Shown here one piece after another: positions 11,202 through 14,155 of a DNA stretch of 14,155 bases. Source of the DNA: QQUD01 sp039029915 (lineage in GTDB: Bacteria; Chloroflexota; Anaerolineae; Promineifilales; Promineifilaceae). Under the pieces are notes generated by a model. It was not told the origin of the DNA. It made no database searches and saw nothing but the letters and a program-made list of their open reading frames with translations. A program made the translations under genes and the position numbers. The DNA lies in assembly GCA_039029915.1 (NCBI GenBank), contig JBCCFD010000181.1:1-14155 (forward strand). Direction: 5' to 3'. Each line of letters starts with the position of its first letter. Position 1 is the first letter of the stretch.

Positions 11202-12156
11202 ATTTGATGTGACAACCATTGGTGAAGGCCAGCTAAGATATTGTGTGCAAGCTGGCAATCGGCTCGAAACAGCCAACCAGCTCGATGTCTACCCGACCGG
11301 CACCGAAGCCAATGTGGTTAGTTTGCTATCTCGCTTAGGCTGGAAAACCGGTTGGTTTAGCGCGCTGCCCAATTCACCGCTCGGCCGTCGGTTTGCAAGC
11401 TCATTGCGTCCAGCAGGTGTGGATTTAACGGCCGTTCGTTGGCAAGATAACGCGCGCATTGCAACTTACTATGTTGAATATGCGAAGCCTCCACGCAGCA
11501 CGCAAGTTTATTACGATCGCGCAAACACGGCATTTACCAACATGACTATCGATGATGTGGATTGGGAATATCTGCTCAATACGCGACTGCTTCACATTTC
11601 AGGGTTAACCCTGCCGCTTTCTGACTCCATCAATGAAATTTTGCACACGGCCGTTTCCAAAGCCAAGGCAAGAAATATCCCCGTCAGCTTTGACATGAAC
11701 TATCGGTCACGTATTTGGACGCCAGAGGAAGCCGTAACGGCCGTTGAGCCAATTATCAAGCAAGTAAACATTCTCTTCTTTGCCCGAGGGGATATTGAAA
11801 TCATGTACGGCAAACAAGAAAACAATGAATGTTTGTTTAAGCTGATGACTGAAAAAACAGATGCTAAAAATATCATCATCTCGCTTTCAGGGGATGGTTT
11901 GCTGGGATTTGATCAGCAATCTTACTATCAGGAGCCAGCTCGGGAGGTCGAAATCATTGACCGCATTGGGGCAGGTGACGCGATGGTAGCAGGTGTTTTG
12001 CACGGCTATCTGCAGGGTAATTTCCCTAAAGGATTACGCTATGGCACGCTCACCGGTGCTTTGGCATTAAGCCAATGGGGAGATCAGCTCATTACGACGG
12101 CTGAAGAGCTGGACTCAATGGTCAATCAAACGGAGGCAAAGAGCATCACAAGATAA
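11194..12156 (+). CDS. PfkB-family carbohydrate kinase
   Basis: Ribokinase-fold ATP-dependent sugar kinase of 320 residues. It shows the N-terminal motif P-T-G-T-E-A-N-V-V-S-L-L-S-R-L-G, the substrate-lid region A-L-P-N-S-P-L-G-R-R-F, and the C-terminal signature D256-R-I-G-A-G-D262-A-M, where Asp262 is the expected catalytic base and Gly259-Gly261 the anion hole. The usual D-T-T-G-A-G-D-A-F is changed at two framing positions. It resembles 2-keto-3-deoxygluconate kinases most (V-Y-Y-D-R-A-N-T-A-F, F-D-M-N-Y-R-S-R-I-W), but there is no KDPG aldolase here. With an ABC importer in place of the E. coli PTS, the pathway lacks a phosphorylation step, and this kinase is the only candidate. I infer that it makes L-ascorbate 6-phosphate or phosphorylates 3-keto-L-gulonate. 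It overlaps the ulaE-like gene by 8 bp, and an AGGGGG precedes its ATG. Confidence 0.85.
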   Translation: MARFDVTTIGEGQLRYCVQAGNRLETANQLDVYPTGTEANVVSLLSRLGWKTGWFSALPNSPLGRRFASSLRPAGVDLTAVRWQDNARIATYYVEYAKPPRSTQVYYDRANTAFTNMTIDDVDWEYLLNTRLLHISGLTLPLSDSINEILHTAVSKAKARNIPVSFDMNYRSRIWTPEEAVTAVEPIIKQVNILFFARGDIEIMYGKQENNECLFKLMTEKTDAKNIIISLSGDGLLGFDQQSYYQEPAREVEIIDRIGAGDAMVAGVLHGYLQGNFPKGLRYGTLTGALALSQWGDQLITTAEELDSMVNQTEAKSITR

Positions 12157-12160
12157 ATAA

Positions 12161-12232
12161 CTCAAAGGCGCAAAGCATTGAAGGAAAAGAAAGAAAATTT
12201 TTGAAATATTTTGTGTTCTTTGAGCCTTTGTG
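12161..12232. repeat. Imperfect inverted repeat after the kinase gene
   Basis: CTCAAAGGCGCAAAGCA (12161-12177) pairs with TTCTTTGAGCCTTTGTG (12216-12232) at 14 of 17 positions, around a 38-nt A/T-rich loop. It lies in the 144-bp gap between the kinase and the 4-epimerase. The A-C-A-C-A-A-A-G-G type units are a common style of degenerate intergenic repeat. It could form an mRNA hairpin; no T-run marks it as a terminator. Confidence 0.5.
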
Positions 12233-12300
12233 TTGAAAATAAAGCGAGGCTGAAAGTCGTTGCGGGACCTCCAGCCTCTTACCCAAAAATAGGTCACAAT

Positions 12301-12969
12301 ATGATACTACAAGAGTTAAGGAAAAGCGTATGGCACGCAAACTTAGCATTGCCTGCTCAAGGCTTGGTTTCTTGGACCAGCGGCAACGCCAGCGGGCGCG
12401 ACCCAGAGACTAATTTAATGGTCATCAAGCCCAGCGGCGTGCTATTTGAAGATTTGACACCCGAAGATTTAGTGGTGGTGGATATGAATGGCAAAGTGAT
12501 TGAAGGGAACTATGGCCCGTCGTCTGATACAGCCACACATCTTTGGATTTATCGCAATCGCCCTGATGTTCACGGGATTGTGCACACCCACTCAAACTAC
12601 GCCACCGCCTTTGCGGCCGTGAACAAACCGATCCCCCCTGTTTTGACCGCTATTGCGGATGAGTTTGGCGGGCCAATTCCAGTGGGAGGATATGCGTCAA
12701 TTGGGGGCAAAGAAATTGGTGAAGAGATACTGCGCTCCATTGGGGATTCATGCGCTATTTTGATGAAAAACCACGGTGTCTTTACAATTGGGAAATCGGT
12801 TGAGAAAGCACTAAAAACGGCCGTTATGACCGAAGACGCAGCAAAAACAGTTTGGCTAGCGCTTCAAATTGGTGAACCTGATGAGCTTTCACCTGAAGAG
12901 GTAGCTGCCAATTACGATCGATACAGTAATCGATACGGCACATCGGATGCCAGTATTATAGATTTTTGA
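12301..12969 (+). CDS. ulaF: L-ribulose-5-phosphate 4-epimerase (UlaF/AraD-like, class II aldolase fold)
   Basis: Zinc enzyme turning L-ribulose 5-phosphate into D-xylulose 5-phosphate, the exit of the pathway into the pentose phosphate route. I set the start at ATG 12301 (222 residues). An upstream TTG at 12211 is in frame but would add 30 residues from the intergenic repeat with no homology to the family, and E. coli UlaF and AraD begin at the equivalent point. Residues numbered as in E. coli are kept: Asp76 (S-S-D-T-A-T-H), zinc ligands His95 and His97 (H-T-H-S-N), Asp120 (A-D-E-F). The third zinc ligand is probably His158 (K-N-H-G-V-F). A C-terminal Tyr212 (N-R-Y-G-T) fits the catalytic tyrosine of epimerases. 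Asp120 and that Tyr favour epimerase over L-fuculose-phosphate-type aldolase. The RBS is weak. It belongs to the operon, though 144 bp separate it from the kinase. Confidence 0.87.
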   Translation: MILQELRKSVWHANLALPAQGLVSWTSGNASGRDPETNLMVIKPSGVLFEDLTPEDLVVVDMNGKVIEGNYGPSSDTATHLWIYRNRPDVHGIVHTHSNYATAFAAVNKPIPPVLTAIADEFGGPIPVGGYASIGGKEIGEEILRSIGDSCAILMKNHGVFTIGKSVEKALKTAVMTEDAAKTVWLALQIGEPDELSPEEVAANYDRYSNRYGTSDASIIDF

Positions 12970-12976
12970 AAAAGCG

Positions 12977-12997
12977 GCAGGTTGCAAGTGGCAAGTT
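12977..12997 (+). repeat. Three 7-bp units between ulaF-like and HAD genes
   Basis: GCAGGTT, GCAAGTG and GCAAGTT follow each other directly, a degenerate heptamer repeat like the one near 7561. An AACTTG further on (13012-13017) could pair with CAAGTT of the last unit. The 85-bp gap otherwise shows only AT-rich DNA and the HAD gene's SD (AAAGGAT before 13055). Confidence 0.55.
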
Positions 12998-13054
12998 ACA
13001 CTTACAATAAAAACTTGTGGCCTACAGTCAGTCACTTAAAATAAAAGGATCTTC

Positions 13055-13726
13055 ATGACAACAATCAAAGCAATCGTCTGGGATATGGATGGCTTACTTA
13101 TTGATTCTGAGCCCGTTTGGAATGATGCGCGCAAGCGTATGGCAAAAGCGAATGGAGTCGATTGGACGCAAGACGATCATTTTAATGTCATGGGGGTTAG
13201 TACAAAAGAGTGGACCGATTACATGATCAAACGGATTGGCTTAACGATGCCGCCAGCTGATGTGGAAACGGCCGTTATTAACGAAATGATCGCCATGTAT
13301 CAAGAAGGCATTCCCTTTCGGCCCTTCGCCGTCGATAAAATCAAATGGGCTGCCTCAAAATATCCAAGCTGTATCGCATCCGGTTCGCCTCGCCAATTGA
13401 TTGATATTGTGTCAAACGATCCCCGAGTGGCACCGTTTATGCAATTTACAATTGCCGCTGACGAAGTAGGCAAAGGCAAACCCGACCCATCGGTCTATCT
13501 TGAAGCTGCGCAGCGATTAGGGATTCCGCCTGAAAACTGTATTTGCCTTGAAGACTCACCAAACGGGGTGCTCTCTGGCTATCGGGCAGGCATGAAGGTG
13601 ATCAATATTCCCGATCCAGAAATGCCGCTTACGGCTGAGCAGGCAAAATTTGCTCATTTGGTTTTGAATCATCTTGGCGAGTTCAATGAAGAAGCAATTG
13701 CAGCGTTAGAACAATCTTTAGAGTAA
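13055..13726 (+). CDS. HAD-superfamily phosphatase (beta-PGM/YniC-like)
   Basis: Haloacid-dehalogenase-type phosphatase of 223 residues, the size of the beta-phosphoglucomutase-like subfamily. All four motifs are visible: I, V-W-D10-M-D12-G-L-L-I-D-S-E with the nucleophile Asp10 and acid/base Asp12; II, I-A-S-G-S-P (near residue 109); III, Lys in G-K-G-K-P-D-P-S-V-Y (near 145); IV, C-L-E-D-S-P-N-G (near 165). The helical cap lies between motifs I and II. The D-M-D-G-L-L-I-D-S-E-P form resembles E. coli YniC/HxpB, which dephosphorylates sugar phosphates such as 2-deoxyglucose 6-phosphate. It follows the 4-epimerase by 85 bp on the same strand and has AAAGGAT as ribosome binding site. It may drain phosphorylated intermediates that would otherwise build up (inference), or may be unrelated housekeeping. 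Confidence 0.88.
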   Translation: MTTIKAIVWDMDGLLIDSEPVWNDARKRMAKANGVDWTQDDHFNVMGVSTKEWTDYMIKRIGLTMPPADVETAVINEMIAMYQEGIPFRPFAVDKIKWAASKYPSCIASGSPRQLIDIVSNDPRVAPFMQFTIAADEVGKGKPDPSVYLEAAQRLGIPPENCICLEDSPNGVLSGYRAGMKVINIPDPEMPLTAEQAKFAHLVLNHLGEFNEEAIAALEQSLE

Positions 13727-13816
13727 GCACACTGTCTTAGACTTCTACCAAGCGACTTTCAAGCAAATATAAACGCTTACAAACCTATTTATTTCCAAGA
13801 ACTGTTTGCTCTTTTC

Positions 13817-14155
13817 TTATTCGGGAGAATAAACGGCCGTCTCCGTGTAAAAAGCCGACCAGCCAAACCAAAACGACAGATGTCCGTTGATTCGTCTTAG
13901 CGAAACCCCTTCTTCACTGATCAACTCCTGCTCGCTCATTTGCCAAATTTGGTCCTGTTGATCGAGCAATTGCTCAGGATACTCGCCGGGTCTAAAGCGA
14001 TAATCGCCTCGCTCATAAGCCCGCACCTGGCCGCCCGCACTGTATGAAATATCTCCCTCGCGGTAGCTATACCCATGCACACGAACAATCGAATCAGCCG
14101 CTACAAGGACAACACCTTGACCGTTTACTGTATCGTTTAGCACTTGGGCATCTAC
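13817..14155 (-). CDS. DUF3179-like protein, C-terminal part only
   Basis: The reading frame runs from the right window edge to a TAA at 13819-13817, about 112 codons, and is open beyond the edge, so the gene starts outside. A GTG at 14143-14141 is in frame but is probably internal. The end of the protein, F-W-F-G-W-S-A-F-Y-T-E-T-A-V-Y, matches the C-terminal signature of DUF3179 proteins as I remember it (usually F-W-F-A-W-x-A-F-Y-P-x-T-x-V-Y). The segments V-V-L-V-A and V-R-A-Y-E-R-G fit the beta-rich domain before it. Function of the family is unknown to me. It is transcribed toward the HAD gene, with 90 bp between; I see only a weak 5-bp stem there (13750-13754 with 13774-13778). Confidence 0.65.
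   Translation of the reverse strand, partial: VDAQVLNDTVNGQGVVLVAADSIVRVHGYSYREGDISYSAGGQVRAYERGDYRFRPGEYPEQLLDQQDQIWQMSEQELISEEGVSLRRINGHLSFWFGWSAFYTETAVYSPE

Larger units (their letters stand above)
1088..13840. repeat. Dispersed octamer palindrome ACGGCCGT, 16 copies
   Basis: Exact copies start at 1088, 1953, 2381, 2915, 4726, 7641, 8062, 9080, 9179, 10548, 11428, 11647, 11737, 12817, 13268 and 13833. Eight of them extend to the 10-bp palindrome AACGGCCGTT. Base composition predicts about 0.2 copies in this length. Near-matches with CGGCCG are also frequent (for example 41, 179, 2971, 6382, 9122, 11382). One exact copy (7641) is non-coding. Coding copies occur in different frames, giving T-A-V, G-R or K-R-P-F, so the pressure is on the DNA, not the protein. 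The span given here covers first to last copy only. Confidence 0.9.

Noticed and set aside
11194..12156. Naming the PfkB kinase kdgK
   Set aside because: The sequence leans toward KDG kinases, but no KDPG aldolase or uronate enzymes are present and context demands a different substrate.
12211..12300. Longer N-terminus for the 4-epimerase from a TTG at 12211
   Set aside because: The added 30 residues come from the repeat-like intergenic DNA, resemble nothing in the family, and the ATG at 12301 aligns with E. coli UlaF/AraD residue numbering.
13727..13816. Terminator between the HAD gene and the DUF3179-like gene
   Set aside because: Only a 5-bp stem with a long loop (13750-13778) is visible, too weak to call.

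Overview
The window looks like a chromosomal segment of a moderate-GC (roughly mid-40s %) bacterium. Chloroflexota (Anaerolineae/Caldilineae-like) is my best guess. It rests on the A-C-G-G-G style lipobox region of the binding protein, degenerate 7-bp repeats between genes, and a PTS-free carbohydrate locus fed by an ABC transporter. This is inference from style, not from a marker gene.

Layout. Positions 3-2303 (+): two adjacent MFS transporters, the first cut by the window edge. Positions 2309-3265 (-): a SorC/DeoR-class sugar-responsive regulator, convergent with the MFS pair. Positions 3266-3485: a divergent control region with two recognisable promoters and two sets of inverted repeats. 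Positions 3486-12969 (+): a catabolic gene cluster in the order UlaG-like lactonase, possible 26-codon leader ORF, double-domain solute-binding lipoprotein, two MalF/MalG-type permeases, UlaD-like decarboxylase, UlaE-like 3-epimerase, PfkB-family kinase, UlaF/AraD-like 4-epimerase. Positions 13055-13726 (+): a HAD phosphatase, probably the last gene of the cluster. Positions 13817-14155 (-): the C-terminal part of a DUF3179-like protein running off the window.

How the genes work together (inference). In E. coli the Ula enzymes degrade L-ascorbate 6-phosphate, which is made by the UlaABC PTS. Here UlaG, UlaD, UlaE and UlaF homologues are all present, but the PTS is replaced by an ABC importer and a PfkB kinase. 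The natural reading is uptake of free L-ascorbate (or a close relative), ATP-dependent phosphorylation by the kinase, lactone opening by UlaG, decarboxylation to L-xylulose 5-phosphate, and two epimerisations to D-xylulose 5-phosphate. No ABC ATPase is encoded here, so a shared one elsewhere must drive import.

Features that stand out: (1) the binding protein is two nearly complete solute-binding domains (about 83 % identical by hand count) fused in one lipoprotein; (2) the UlaD homologue has its catalytic signature changed (Lys64 to Arg, Asp67 to Glu, His136 to Lys by E. coli numbering); (3) the palindrome ACGGCCGT occurs 16 times in 14 kb, roughly a hundred-fold more than base composition predicts, in several reading frames and in non-coding DNA; (4) a small ORF with a near-ideal ribosome binding site ends one base before the binding-protein start codon.
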